The notes under the pieces: generated by a model
Told to the model about the DNA's origin: nothing
Database searches by the model: none
Seen by the model: only the letters and a program-made list of their open reading frames with translations
Shown: positions 34,020-47,025 of the stretch, in pieces
Position numbering within the stretch: position 1 is the stretch's first letter
How the letters are laid out: every line of letters starts with the position of its first letter
NCBI RefSeq assembly: GCF_965363235.1
Contig: NC_134841.1
Coordinates: 59,045,078-59,109,077 of the forward strand
Length of the DNA stretch: 64,000 nt
From: Mytilus galloprovincialis
Lineage: Eukaryota > Mollusca > Bivalvia > Mytilida > Mytilidae
Direction: 5' to 3'
Program-made: the position numbers and the translations under genes

Positions 34020-34480
34020 GATGCCCAACTCACAATATAATTTTCCATGTTCAGTGGACCGTGAAATTGGGATCAAAACTTTAATTTGGCATTAAAATTA
34101 GAAAGATCATATCATGGGGAGCATATGTACTAATTTTCAAGTTGAATGGACTTCAACTTCATCAAAAACTACCTTGACCAAAAACTTTAGCCTGAACTTC
34201 CCCACTTTATTTTCTATGTTCAGTGGCCAGTGAAATTGGGGTCAAAACTTTAATTCGGCAGTAAAATTTGAAAGATTAGATCAATTGGGACTAGGGGCAC
34301 TAAGTTTCAAGTTGATTGGACTTCAACTACATCAAAAACTACCTTGACCAAAAACTTAAACCTAAAGCGGGACAGACGGACGAACGGACGAACAGACAAA
34401 CGAATGAACAGACAAATGGGCGAATGGACACACAGACCAGAAAACATAATGCCCCTCTACTACATAGGTGGGGCATAAAA
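34020..34480 (+). repeat. Dispersed repeat with 'gacagacggacgaac' end
   Basis: Two diverged internal units ('caaaactttaatttggcatt' at 34075 and 'aaactttaattcggcag' at 34248) lead to 'gacagacggacgaacggac' and 'cataatgcccctctacta'. A shorter relative is at 36240-36510, and block A carries a truncated one. Confidence 0.75.
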
Positions 34481-34989
34481 ATTAATTTATTGTATTTTAC
34501 ATTTAAATAAAATTTATTGAAAATAAAAAACCCAAAGTTTTATATTACTGTGCTTACAAGCTATTTATTCACCTAGTTAATTCAATTAGGTAATAATAAA
34601 TGTACCTTCATGTGCTACTTTTATAGACAAACAGGGTCAAATTTTTAGACATTTCCCTCTAAAGGAAAAAATATACTCAATTTTTTTGTTTTAAAAGAAT
34701 AACACAAGCAGAGTTTTGGAAAGAAAAAAAAAATTGAATATCATCTCTACATATTAAAGAGTATTTTGAGTTAAATTTGTGTACTGACAATTCTTTTGAA
34801 ATAATTCATTTTCATGTTTTCATTATTTAGTAAAATAAAAACGTCATGTTTTTATGTTTAAATTATTTAATTTAAAATATATCATTGGTGATTTCTTCAA
34901 ATTGGCACAAATAATCTTGATAAATTTTCAATCCTAATGTCATTTTTAAAAGGGGGTTCATGAACTCATTTTCAAGTTAAATCAGTCTG

Positions 34990-35830
34990 AATGATAAAAA
35001 TCAGTCAAAGAACCAATCTTTTCTTTATATGTAACTATTTGACATAGCGAAAAGTAACATCAGACATAAGTGACATCATTTAACCTCCCTTGTTACTGTA
35101 TCATATGCCCTTGACAGCAAACTTATATCAGCCTCCCTATAGATCTTGAGGAACCTTGGCTGTCAAAAAGTTACAGTAAGTTAAGTTATCATTTAAAGGT
35201 GCATAAACTAAAATTATGCACCTTTGACTTTAAAAAAATTGGCCCTTATTTATAACAATACTTAAGGATGTGCTGTAGTAATTTAAAAAGATCTACGTGT
35301 TTCTGTTTCTAGTGCATCTTTATCAGGATAAAAACTACAGGCCAGTACAAAATGGTGAAGTGATAATTTGCACGTCACAATGTCAACAAGGGGAGTAATT
35401 ACAAATAGAAAATGAGAGTTGGTATGAAATTAAACTTTAAAAACAATGTTAAATAAAATTTGTTGAATAATGTTTGATCAAATTTTGCAGAGGTACATGC
35501 TTCCAATTGGCTTCCCTCAGAGTTACATGCTTCTAATTGGGACCGCTCTGCCAGGGGTACTACTTCTAATTAGTTTTTGCAGACAGAGGTATATATGTAC
35601 TGCTTCCAATCAGCTTCGCAACAAGACAGAGGGTGTGCTCCCAATTAGCTTCACTAAGAGGTACGTACTTCCAATTGGCTTCGCTCAGACAACCATACTA
35701 CTTCCTGTGATGTAATGGTATGGATTTGCAAGTCTATACTACTTCTATTGTTGAAATGATACATAATTGCAATTAATTGTCGTCCAAATTTGCAAAAACA
35801 TATTTTATTTAACATTCTTGATCCAGTTTA
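34990..35830 (+). repeat. Segmental duplication, block B2
   Basis: About 800 bp nearly identical to 32270-33060 and 39535-40350, including the hairpin and the 81-codon pseudo-frame. Confidence 0.9.
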
Positions 35831-36239
35831 CTTTCATACCTACTTACATTCTCTATTTATAATTTCTTCTTATGGTGACAAATAGTGAAGTGCTCATTAT
35901 CACTTGGGAATTTTGTACTCTTCTGTTTTAACTTATTGAGGTTATGCAAGAACCAAATGCATAAAAAATATTTCTCAAAAGATCAAGTTAACATCAAAAT
36001 CAGGAAACCTCTAAGTCATTCTTCAATTAACAATAACTTTCGAAATTTACGCTATTTTGTAAATTTTCAATTCAAAATAAACCTAGCTAGCATGCTGTTT
36101 TGGAAAATAATATGGAAATTTTCATATTAATCTGCTACTTTTGCAGTCAGGATTCTAATTTCTACTATGTCAAAATTATCTCCCCTTTATACCCCCTTAT
36201 TTTTTTCAATTATAACAAGAATGTGTCCTCAGTACACAA

Positions 36240-36510
36240 ATGCCCCACTCGCACTATCATTTTCTATGTTCAGTGGACCGTGAAATTGGGGTAAAATCTC
36301 TAATTTGGCATTGAAATTAGAAAGATCATATCATAGGGAACATGTGTACCAAGTTTGAAGTCGATTGGACTTCAACTTCATCAAAAACTACCTCGACCAA
36401 AAACTTTAACCTGAAGCAGGACAGACGGACGAACGAACGAACGAACAGACGGACAGACGCACAGACCAGAAAACATAATGCCCCTCTACTATCGTAGGTG
36501 GGGCATAAAA
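36240..36510 (+). repeat. Dispersed repeat, relative of 34020-34480
   Basis: Shares 'gttcagtggaccgtgaaatt', 'gacagacggacgaac' and 'aatgcccctctactatcgta'. Confidence 0.75.
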
Positions 36511-38320
36511 ATGAAAGCCATTTTACGGACTTTTTCTGAAATAAAATCAGATAACCTTTGCATTTGTTGATTACTGTATACCCCTTTTTGTTATATTCAA
36601 ATTTTTTGGATCAAAGAAACAATTGTTCATCATTTAATGACTTTCTTTACAGTTATCCCATTTGTAGAGGACATGGGGCATTGACCAGCATATTTCAACT
36701 GTTCTACTAAGTTTAAAACAAGGTGTTTTTAAAGACTTGAAGCTGATAATCATGGTGATTTGATAACTCTAATTTATATATGTATTATTGTTTGTCACCA
36801 ATGTCTGAGCAAAACAAAATTATATGAAATATGAAAAGGCTGAAATTAAGATTTTATCATAGCTGTTATGTGTTTTATTTGAACCGTTAACAGAAAATTC
36901 AATTTGACGTTACTAAGAAAATTTAGAGCCTCTTGATTTTTACCTAATTTTAATATTTTATGGAGATTTTGGCAACATAATGCAATAAGAAATACGCAAA
37001 TGTCACTAAATTAGCAATACTATGCCCCCTTTTTTATATATGCCTTAATACATACAAAGAGAAATGACTAAAGACAAGGTCCTTGACAGAATACTGGTTC
37101 TTACAGTGATTCCTACCCCTTGAACATAAGAATAAAAAAAACAGTAAAAACTTGATATAGACTACCGGTATTTGTTCATGATGATCAGCAATTTTCTTCT
37201 GATACAGTTTACTACCTAGTAGCTTATTAATTTACCTATCCTAATTCTAATAGATCTTGAAAAATATAGTGATGTGCCAGAAATTGTTATTTCGCTTTGT
37301 TTAAATGAATTAATTATTTACATGGGCAACAATGATAGCCTTTTTGGGTTTTGCATTTTCACTATAAAAGATTTCTTAAAACATCTTATCAAATTCTGAA
37401 TTTTTAACACTTTTGGGTGTAAATAAAATTGCAAAACACATGTGGAACACAGAATAATTTTGCTCATCATCGAGAGTTTCCTCCAGTGTTCACGCTATTT
37501 CTAGTTTACAGGGAAGCAGAAATTAAATTTACTTCTACCTATTATCTTGGGTGTAAAAATATGTGGCACCAATCATTTTAATTACTTGCTTTTAACATAA
37601 GGATGACATGTTGTCAAGTTTACTCTTGAAAACTGATAAATTTATTCACATGGCATAAGTATGCTTTTAAAAGATCAATCTTATCTTTTTGTGGATATTT
37701 TTTTAGTGGAATTTATGCTTAGGCATCTTCAAGATCCTGAAGTATTTTCACTCAATATATATAAAAAGATGATGTGCTATGATTTTGACACATCTCTCCA
37801 AAAGAGATCAAATGACACAGAAATTAACAACTATAGGTCAATGTTTAGCCTTTAACAATGAGCAAAGCCCATACTATAGTACGCTATAAAAAGCCTAAGT
37901 GTACATCGTGTAAAACAATTCGCTTTTGTTTTGTGAAATTTTTTCTCAATTAAGAAGTTTACAGATATATCTAAGCTGCATACTATAATTCTAGTACAAA
38001 CATGTTTACAAACAAGATGCAAAAAATCATCAATCAGTGTTTGCATTTGCTAAAAGTAGGTCACGTGAATTCCAATCACTGGGTAATTAATTGTCAATAA
38101 AAGTGCAAATTTACGTCATTTTTAATTGAAAAGCATCATATTTTTGTAAGGATAATAAATAAGAGAAGTTCTGATGGTCAACATTATATAGCCATCAAAT
38201 ACTCTGTTCAGTTTTGGCTTCAAGAAAGCGAGGAGAGTGGGAGAATATGACAATAGTGGGTTATGATATAATATCAGTCAAAGAATAGAAAGTGAAATAT
38301 ATAATATTGTAGTGAATCTG
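36511..38320. other. No gene recognised; one dispersed repeat
   Basis: AT-rich. 37765-37895 is a copy of the 9885-10340 family ('agatgatgtgctatgatttt', 'caatgagcaaagcccatac'). Nothing else stands out. Confidence 0.45.
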
Positions 38321-38321
38321 A

Positions 38322-40580
38322 AAAACAGCAACAAAATTACTTATGAAAATTTGGGAGTGAGAGGGGGGGGGGTTGCTTATAAAAAAATTGGGGAGTGGGT
38401 GTGTTGCTTATAAAAAATTGTGGGATTTATTTCAACCGATTTAAAATTTGAAAAGCAATTTTGCCATAAATATTTCTTTCTTATTTATTTAATGTGCTTC
38501 AACTGGAATGAAAAGTTACAAATAGCACACCACACAGTTATAAAAGTAACATCAGACAAAAGTGACATCATTTAACCTCCCTTGTTACTGTATCATATGT
38601 CCTTGACAGCAAACTTATATCAGCCTCCCTATACATCTTGAGGAACCTTGGCTGTCAAAAAGTTACAGTAAGTTAAGTTATCATTTAAAGGTGCATAAAC
38701 TAAAATTATGCACCTTTGACTTAAAATTGGCCCTTAATTATAACAATACTTAAGGATGTGCTGTAGTAATTTAAAAAGATCTACGTGTTTCTGTTTCTAG
38801 TGCATCTTCATCAGGATAAAAACCACAGGCCAGTACAAAATGGAGAAGTGATAGTTTGCACGTCACAATGTTAACAAGGGGAGTAATTATAAATAGAAAA
38901 GGAGAGTTGGTATGAAATCAAACTTTAATAAAAAGAATGTTGGGGTCAAAACTTTAATTTGGAGTTAAAATTTGAAAGATTATATCATTTGGGACCAGGG
39001 GTACTAAGTTTCAAGTTGATTGGACTTCAACTACACCAAAAACTACCTTGACCAAAAACTTAAACCTAAAGTGGGACAGACGGATGAACAGACAAATGGG
39101 CTAACAGACAATATACTTAACTTTTTTGTTTTAAAAGATAAACACAAGCGGAGTTTGGGGACAAAAAAAACTGGAATATCATCTCTACATATTAAGAGTA
39201 TTTAAATTTGCGAATGGACAATTCCTTTGAAATAATTCATTTTCATGTTTTCATTATTTTAGTAAAACAAAAACATCATTGGATGTTTAAATTATCTAAT
39301 TTAAAATATATCATTGGTGATTTCTTCAAATTGGCACAAATGATCTATAGACCGGATTTTAGTAAAAGAAAGAACACATCATTTTTGGCTGTATATTTAT
39401 CTTATTTAAAAATTTTCCATTGGTGTTTTCTTCAAATTGGCACAAATAATCTTGATACATTTTCAAGCCTAATGTCATTTTTAAAAAGAGGGGTTCATGA
39501 ACTCATTTTCAAGTTAAATCAGTCTGAATGATAAAAATCAGTCAAAGAACCAATCTTTTCTTAATATGTAACTATTTGAAATGGCGAAAATTAACATTGG
39601 ACATTAGCGACATCATTACCTCCCCTGTTACTGTATCATATGGCCTTGACAGCAAACTTATATCAGCCTCCCTATAGATTTTGAGGAACCTTGGCTGTCA
39701 AAAAGTTACAGTAAGTTAAGTTATCATTTAAAGGTGCATAAACTAAAATTATGCACCTTTGACTTATAAAAAAATTGGCCCTTATTTATAACAATACTTA
39801 AGGATGTGCTGTAGTAATTTAAAAAGATCTACGTGTTTCTGTTTCTAGTGCATCTTTATCAGGATAAAAACTACAGGCCAGTACAAAATGGTGAAGTGAT
39901 AATTTGCACGTCACAATGTCAACAAGGGGAGTAATTACAAATAGAAAATGAGAGTTGGTATGAAATTAAACTTTAAAAACAATGTTAAATAAAATTTGTT
40001 GAATAATGTTTGATCAAATTTTGCAGAGGTACATGCTTCCAATTGGCTTCCCTCAGAGTTACATGCTTCTAATTGGGACCGCTCTGCCAGGGGTACTACT
40101 TCTAATTAGTTTTTGCAGACAGAGGTATATATGTACTGCTTCCAATCAGCTTCGCAACAAGACAGAGGGTGTGCTCCCAATTAGCTTCACTAAGAGGTAC
40201 GTACTTCCAATTGGCTTCGCTCAGACAACCATACTACTTCCTGTGATGTAATGGTATGGATTTGCAAGTCTATACTACTTCTATTGTTGAAATGATACAT
40301 AATTGCAATTAATTGTCGTCCAAATTTGCAAAAACATATTTTATTTAACATTCTTGATCTTGAAACAGCAACTAAATTACTTATGAAAATTTGGGAGTGA
40401 GGGGGAGTTTGCTTATAAAAAAATTGGGGAGTGGGGGTGTTGCTTATAAAAAATTGTGGGATTTATTTCAACCGAATTAAAATTTGAAAAGCAATTTTGC
40501 CATAAATATTTCTTTCTTATATATTTAATGTGCTTTAACTGGAATGAAAAGTTACAAATAGCACACCACACAGTTATTAC
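38322..40580 (+). repeat. 2,040-bp tandem duplication containing B3, A3 and B4
   Basis: About 220 bp beginning 'attacttatgaaaatttggg' occurs at 38337 and again 2,040 bp later. Between them lie partial block B3 (38545-38940), block A3 (38940-39535) and full block B4 (39535-40350). B3 breaks off at 'aaaaagaatgt' and joins A3 at 'tggggtcaaaac', a clean recombination junction. Confidence 0.85.
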
Positions 40581-40932
40581 ATGGTCCTAGACTAAAAATA
40601 AGTTGGGGTCAATTTAGGCCGTAACACATATTTACAAACAAAAGTGCATAAAGAAGCTATAGGAAAGAGAAATTTGTTTCTTTTTGGTAATTTCTATGCT
40701 TAATTGACACGATACAAAAAGTCTGAGACTTGCATTGAACCTTTTGTAAAACAGTTCCAGTACTCTGGTACTGCTCAAATTACAGAAGAGAATGTCTAAG
40801 TTATATTGGTAAACTGTGCACTAAAGAAACTTCAAGTATGAGGCATTAAACGGTGCATTACCTCCCCTTGACCCTGTTAAGACTTAGATCAATTACAACT
40901 GAGTCGAGTACCTGTAGCAATAGGCTTGATAT

Positions 40933-41172
40933 TTAGAAATGGCTGTGACTAGAAGTAAATAAGGATAATTTACATATTGCTACATGTAATCTCTTGAATG
41001 TATCATTACACCAATTTTGACAATAATATTTTTGATTTCTATCCATTGCTATACTAAAAATATTTACAATATTTTTGTTATTTTTAGATTCTCCATTCTT
41101 AACCAATGTAAATGTTAACTTAAAAAGAACCATTTTATCTGTTGAGCCACAAGTAATATAAATCCATAGCAT
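40933..41172 (-). CDS. Unrecognised 79-codon ORF
   Basis: Open from ATG 41172 to a stop at 40933 on the - strand. The translation (for example SIAMDRNQKYYCQNWCND, FKRLHVAICKLSLF) has a mixed composition rather than a low-complexity one. No recognised domain, no clear promoter or splice context; in AT-rich DNA an ORF of this length can occur by chance. Confidence 0.15.
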   Translation of the reverse strand: MLWIYITCGSTDKMVLFKLTFTLVKNGESKNNKNIVNIFSIAMDRNQKYYCQNWCNDTFKRLHVAICKLSLFTSSHSHF

Positions 41173-41282
41173 TTAATGGTAGAGAGGAAAAGAAAGTTGA
41201 GTGAAAATTCAAAACACAATACACTAACCTTAATTAAAACTTCCACTATTGTTGAAAATGGAGAATCTTTACATTAATTATT

Positions 41283-41608
41283 TTAGAATTTATCAACTAC
41301 ATTCTTTCTCTTGTTTATGCAAGATTTATATGAACCGTTCATATTGGAAACTGTTCCATAGAGTAAGAAAGACTGCAAAGGGAAATATGGTCACTCTTGG
41401 TCTTCTTCAGACTGGCAGCAAAATCCTTGCAAAAGTAAGGCATCTGTTTGGTAGTGCAGGATGTACAAATTGGCAGCCATGTCCAGTGTCAGAATGAGGA
41501 TGTTAAATCTGATGTCTTGCTCAGCTGTCAACATGTTAAGAACATTCACATAATCTCTAAGGAGTAATTAATCACATTATTATATCCTTCAGCCACAGTA
41601 ATTGTTAT
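41283..41608. other. Candidate exon cluster, strand uncertain
   Basis: This stretch is richer in GC than its surroundings and has good splice-like sites on both strands. On -, acceptors at 41608 (tttctttttcag|ATAAC), 41524 (gttgacag|CTGAG) and 41372 (ccctttgcag|TCTTTC) open frames to stops; the longest reads AEQDIRFNILILTLDMAANL then YILHYQTDALLLQGFCCQ. On +, an acceptor near 41325 (ttgtttatgcaag) and a donor at about 41432 (CAAAA|gtaagg) bound 37 open codons (WKLFHRVRKTAKGN, LGLLQTGSKILAK). I cannot decide between strands, and cannot name a protein family. Confidence 0.25.
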
Positions 41609-41619
41609 CTGAAAAAGAA

Positions 41620-42360
41620 ATACACTTTTAAATTTTCTGTCATATTTTAAGACACTGAAATAGGCAAAAAATAGCAAACTGGGAATAACAATTTAAGCAG
41701 AGAAACTTTTGAAAACAATTATTTTTCCCTTCCTAAAACTTGACAGGTCATTCCAGAAAATAATAAATTGTAAAAAGATTATAAAAATCACATGATCTTA
41801 ATTCGAAAATTTTATAAATCTATAAAATAGTTCTTTCTTACCTTTAAAAGTATACTCTAATAGTCATTTCCAACATCAAACTGTAAGGACAAGCTGTAAT
41901 GCTAACCTGAAAAATAAAATGCTTAGTCATTGAAAACAGTAAAAAAGTAATCACTGTTGGTATACTTATGTACATTATATAGAAATATGTGATATATAAC
42001 ATATCTAGGTGAAAGAAGATGCAGAGAAAACATCAATGTGACAACATCCCAACAACACTAACAAATATGACATACTTTCCAACCTCTGAAACCTCAAACA
42101 GTGAGAATCCCTCTTTAGGGGAAAATTTTGCGTTAATGACATTTTGAAGTTAAATATAGGACCTGTACATGCACTAACTTATCTACAAAACACCAATAAA
42201 ACCAGACAAAGATCTCTATCTAGTTGGAGTTGACATAGCAAAAATGATTTTCAATTACCAGTACTAATAAATTAAACATTAAAACTACTGACCAAAAGTT
42301 TTCAAGCCCAGTGATAGCTGATTGTTTGTTTCTTTTTATTGACAGTATGATACAATTTGT
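41620..42360. other. No feature recognised
   Basis: AT-rich sequence between the exon-like cluster and the ~1-kb repeat unit. Confidence 0.45.
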
Positions 42361-42370
42361 TTAAATAAAG

Positions 42371-43360
42371 GAATAATATACGTACTTGTATTTAAGATAT
42401 CTTATACCACAAGTCTTACTCCCCTTCATGAAAACATTGGCACTGTTTTATAACCTAAAAAGGAATTAAAATTGACACAAATTATATATTTTACAAATTT
42501 GTTAAATTGCCAGCCTAAATTTTTATTAATCTATACTGTATTCTGATTGCGTAAAATAGAGAGTTATCTCCCACTGAAAGAAACATTCTTGCTGTTTATT
42601 GTTACCTAGTCTCCCTTGAAGTAAAATTTCTATCAGGATTTACTTTGCATGGCATTAAATTTTATTTGTGTACCGGAAAAACATTTATCAAACTGACATA
42701 TATATTTTTATGTGTTGTAAATTTGCAAAATAACAAAAATGTGTGTTGCCTTATAGATAATCCTTATAGACTATCACATTTTTCTTGATAATGTACAGAA
42801 TTAATTGGCTTGAATATACTTGCATTATTTCTTTCATGACAAAGCCTCAGACTTGGTTGAAGATCAATGTAATAATTAATCTTCATTCCAGCTGCTTTCC
42901 TTGCTGCTTGATTGCTTACATGGCAAAGCCTCTAACTTGGTTGAAGATCTAAGTAAACATCATTCATGGAGTTGATACTCATCTGCCATCTCGACTGAAA
43001 CTTTGGACTGGCTGGTGAAACAAAACTAAAATTATAAATTAGATTATATTTATAAGACTGCTGTTGGTCAATATAAATGAAATAGACATTCCTTCAAGCT
43101 GGATATCCTGACCTGCATCAATGGAGCCATTTTCAGCTTCTTATTTGGTGAGCAATTGTAATTTTGTTAGAACTTTATTTCATGGTTTAGCCAAAGCCTG
43201 CATACAAGTCTTTACAATGACATCAGTGTGATCAATTCAAAATTTTAGAACCTTAAGTCAACAAAAAAAAAAACATTTGACCTCTTACAACTTTAAGCCT
43301 AGTGCATGTTTTTTTCCCTGTAAACTTATTTTATGATAAAATTTGTTTAAATAGAGGAAT
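42371..43360 (+). repeat. ~1.0-kb repeat unit, detached copy 1
   Basis: Starts 'taatatacgtacttgtattt' and ends 'ttgtttaaatagaggaat'. It is the same unit as the tandem copies at 50424-53060. Sequence just before it ('tatgatacaatttgtttaaa') resembles the end of a preceding unit, so this copy once belonged to an array. It contains an exon-like segment from 42892 (acceptor cttcattccag). Confidence 0.9.
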
Positions 43361-43424
43361 GAACTATTTTGTTTTGTACAATTATTAGTCTATTTGTTTT
43401 CTCATTTCATTTGTTTTATATTTG

Positions 43425-43700
43425 TCATTTTAAGGTCTTTTATAGCTGACTGTGCTGTATGAGCTTTTGTCATTGTTGAAGGCTATTTGGGGACCTGTAG
43501 TTGTTAATCTTGTTTTAAATTTTGGAATGCAGCTGAAGTCAACAAACAGACATAGACAATTCACCCAAGTTTTATAAAATGATGTGGAAGTGTTTATGTG
43601 AATAATTGAGATGGGAAATGAGGAAAGTGTCAAAGTGACAACAACCCAACCATAGAGTAGACAACAGCTGAAGGCCTCCAATGGGTTTTCAATGTAGCCA
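43425..43700 (-). repeat. Abundant dispersed repeat fragments
   Basis: Two pieces of known families abut: 'gagcttttgtcattgttgaa' (relative of 26885) and 'acccaaccatagagtagaca' (relative of 20100). Confidence 0.6.
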
Positions 43701-43789
43701 GAAACTCCTGCAATTATAGGTGTCCAAAAACTATAATCCCTTCTTTTTTTTTAGCATATATAAAAATTCATAACACAGAAATGTATAAT

Positions 43790-44100
43790 CTGAAATTTAT
43801 TACAATCAAAAGGGACCTTAGGTCAATAGTGTAAACAATTCACCAAAGTTTAATTAAAGGTGATGGATGCATTTTTGTGTTATTGTTCAAAATTGGAAAA
43901 TTCTCTCTTTTTTAAGGATAAAATCTCTCTTCATAACATGGAAATGAAAATTCTAAAATTTATAAAATCGATGTGGAGCTAATGTCAATAGATATAAACA
44001 TTTCAACAAAGTTTCTTTAAAGTAGGGGGAAGTGTTTTCTAGTTATTGTCTGAAGTGTGGATGATGGACTGATAGACAACAGTATACTATAATATGTTGT
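43790..44100 (+). repeat. Relatives of the 2480-3110 repeat
   Basis: Two units with 'caattcaccaaagtttaatt' and 'gtcaatagatataaaca', matching the tandem repeat near the window start. Confidence 0.6.
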
Positions 44101-44179
44101 GTGTGAGACATTGGTATACTAAAATGGTTTTGAATGAATAATGATTAGAAACTGTTTAATGCAGTTATTGAGGGAACGA

Positions 44180-45230
44180 CAGTGAAGAAATTGCTGAGAT
44201 CAATGCGTTTGAATCCTAAGAATTCAATTTTTGTTGAAATGAAACAAAGTTCAATTTTTGACCCTTTGGATCTTAATGTAGACCAATTTGAAAACGGGAC
44301 AATCCTGTGCAATTGAATATTTCTGGCTATTGGCAATGCTGTGCAATTGAAAATTTCTTGCTATTGCGCAATATTGTGCAATTAGATATTTCTTGCTATT
44401 GTGCAATACTGTGCAATTAAATATCTTGCTATTGCACAATACTGTGCAATTGGAGATTTCTTGCTAGTGTGCAATACTGTGCAATTGAACATTTCTTGCT
44501 ATTGAACAATACTGCGCATTGCAGAATACTGCGCAATTGAAAATTTCTTGCTATTGCACAATACTTAGTATAATAATTTTTGACCCCGATTTGGACCAAC
44601 TTGAAAACTGGGCCCATAATCAAAAATCTAAGTACATGTTCAGACTCACCATATCAAAGAACCCCAAGAATTCAATTTTTATTAAAATCAAGCTTATTTT
44701 AATTTTGGACCCTTTGGACTTTAATGTAGACCAATTAGAAAACAGGACCTAAAATTAAGAATTTGGACATGGTTAGATTTGGCACATCAAAGAAGCACAA
44801 TACCGTAATTCATTTTTTTGATGAAATCAAACAAAGTTTAATTTTGGCCCCTTATTCCTTGGGACCAAAACTCCAAAATTAATCCAAACCTTCCTTTTGT
44901 GGTCATAAACCTTTATAGATTTCTATTAACTTATACTAAAGTTATTGTTCAAAAACCAAGAAAAAATGCTTATTTGGGGCCTGTTTTTGACCCCTAAATC
45001 CTACACTGTTGGAACTAAAATTACCAAAATCTATCCCAACCCTCCTTATGTGGCCATAGACCTTATGTTAAAATATCATAGATTTCTGTTTACTAATACT
45101 TAAGTTATCTTGTGTCTAAATTTCATATATTTCTATTTTACTTTTACTGAAGTTAGAGTGCGAAAACCGAATGTCTTTGGATGAAGACGATGATGCCAAC
45201 GTGATACCAATGTACAACCAAAAAGTTTTC
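44180..45230 (+). repeat. Long dispersed repeat with an internal 35-bp array
   Basis: Diverged direct units share 'aagaattcaatttttgttga' / 'aagaattcaatttttattaa' and 'accctttggatcttaatgta'. Between them, 44300-44575 holds about seven units of ~35 bp built on 'caatactgtgcaattg' and 'atttcttgctattg'. The tail (44820-45230) has 'tgggaccaaaactccaaaat' and 'gttggaactaaaattaccaa' units. Confidence 0.8.
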
Positions 45231-46200
45231 AATTTTTGCGGTTGTATAAAAATGATCTCAAATCAAATTTTTAATGGAGTTTGCAACAGTAATTATTCAA
45301 CTACTCATTTCAATACATCATAAAGTATTAAAGTGTAAATGTCATACAGTCATGGTGATGATGCCTCCGCTAGCATATAACATTATAAAGGTACATAAAT
45401 CAAGAACTGTAAAAGTGAAGCTGCTAAAAATTGAACTTAAACCGAGTTTAGAGGTACCGGTAATACATGTAAGCATTGTATACACATTTCACTAAATTTA
45501 GTTGAGACAAACTTGAGAAATTTTTCCATTTGTGAAAGGGGATAACCCTAGAATGATAATCAAAGTGCTTGTAATCACTGAATGGCTATTAAAGACTGCT
45601 TAAATTTATCAGTTGGTAGTAAAGTGAATTTTGCATTGTATATTGTATATATAGCATTATTTTAAGTCGATTCAACTACTATTCTGGACAGAGAAAGATA
45701 ACTCCAATTTTCAAAGAAGATTTCATAAAGCAATGGTTTTAAGTAATATTAATTCAACAACCATTCTGGACAAAGAAAGATAACTCCAATTTATTGTCTT
45801 GAATCTACAAAAATGTTTGTTTTTGGCCCTAAATTCCTCGACTGTTTGCCCAATAACCCACAAAATTATATAAAAATTTCAAATATGTACAATGAAATAT
45901 AGTTTTAGAAATTGATAAGCCTAGATAGGCCTTATATTTTTTTCCCCACATAGTTGAAGGACCATATACACTCAGGACAGAGTCATAAGTAGGCAGTAGT
46001 CTACAGATGTATTAAAACAACCTAGCATCATATTGCTAGTACAAATATAGTGGGAGTAGCATTCTCGGGTAAATTTGTTCTTTTTTTTAATATAAATATG
46101 TTTGGTTCAAATCAAAATAGAATGCTTTTATCTCCCTAATACTTACATTGTAAACAGAGGTGGTACTACTTTGACAAATCCTTGTACATAAGAGTTTTCT
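45231..46200. other. No gene recognised
   Basis: AT-rich. A 40-bp motif 'ctggacagagaaagataact' recurs at about 45683 and 45768. No exon stands out. Confidence 0.4.
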
Positions 46201-46208
46201 GTCAAATC

Positions 46209-46392
46209 TTTATTTCACAAAGAATGAATTGCATAACAATGAACTGAGCTCAAAGCAAAGTACTTTAATAATACACTTAGACAAAGAGCTAAATCCAGTG
46301 ATATACTTTGTACTACAGGTCCTTCATTAACATCCATTGACCAAAACCATATCTCAACAACATTCCATACTACATGGTTGGATTCGGAAGTC
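46209..46392 (-). other. Candidate 3'-terminal exon with polyadenylation signal
   Basis: On the - strand a strong acceptor (catgtctttttcag|GACTTCC, exon from 46392) is followed by two usable frames: a short one ending DFRIQPCSMECC-stop, and a 59-codon one stopping at 46215. AATAAA follows at once (46214-46209). Acceptor plus stop plus signal suggests the end of a transcript, coding or not. It may be a UTR exon of a gene whose last coding exon is at 46732-46872. Confidence 0.3.
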
Positions 46393-46731
46393 CTGAAAAA
46401 GACATGATTTTTTTTTAACATATTTTAAGTATATATACACAGGTTAAAACTTTCTTGTTGTATAATCATTCCGTATCTAGCAACTATCAATTTACTTAAT
46501 GCACATATTGATATATGTTGAGTGTACCTCTGTTGGAAATAAGAACACACAAACCTCCACCTAGTTTTAGTCAATGGACAAAACATTCAAAACTATAAAA
46601 TATTATAGATCTAAGACTTGTCAGTGTCTATTTACCATTGCCACTGAATCAGTGATATATGTATTGTACACATAATTATATACATGCAAGACTAAAATTA
46701 TAAAGTACATACATGTTTGTATATATTAAGA

Positions 46732-46872
46732 CTAAAACTGACATTCAGTCTTTACAACATCTTCATTCCCAGAGTCATTTTCAAATCTGACTTCATGGTA
46801 AAATAAGATTCCATATCTACAACCAATTAAAAGGAAAAATCCTTCTGATAGACTAGCATTTAAATCCAATTT
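46732..46872 (-). CDS. Candidate last coding exon of an unrecognised gene
   Basis: Acceptor tagcttccatttcag|AAATTGG at 46872, then 46 open codons and TAG at 46732-46734. Reading: KLDLNASLSEGFFLLIGC, RYGILFYHEVRFEND, SGNEDVVKTECQF. Amino-acid composition is balanced and the acceptor good. I recognise no family, and no upstream exon could be joined with confidence. A shorter + strand frame overlaps it. Confidence 0.3.
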   Translation of the reverse strand, partial: KLDLNASLSEGFFLLIGCRYGILFYHEVRFENDSGNEDVVKTECQF

Positions 46873-47025
46873 CTGAAATGGAAGCTAGGTCACCTTGGAA
46901 CTTAGAACTAAAAAAAATCGAACAATATATCTGATATATTTCAAATGCATGTACATGAAATAATATAAATCTCTAAAATTCACCATATTGTTCCCTTTTT
47001 CATCTTCTGTTAGATACTGTATATC

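Noticed and set aside
35470..35715. 81-residue protein conserved in three copies (RYMLPIGF repeats)
   Set aside because: The copies are recent segmental duplicates, so identity is no evidence of selection, and the frame consists of short degenerate nucleotide repeats.
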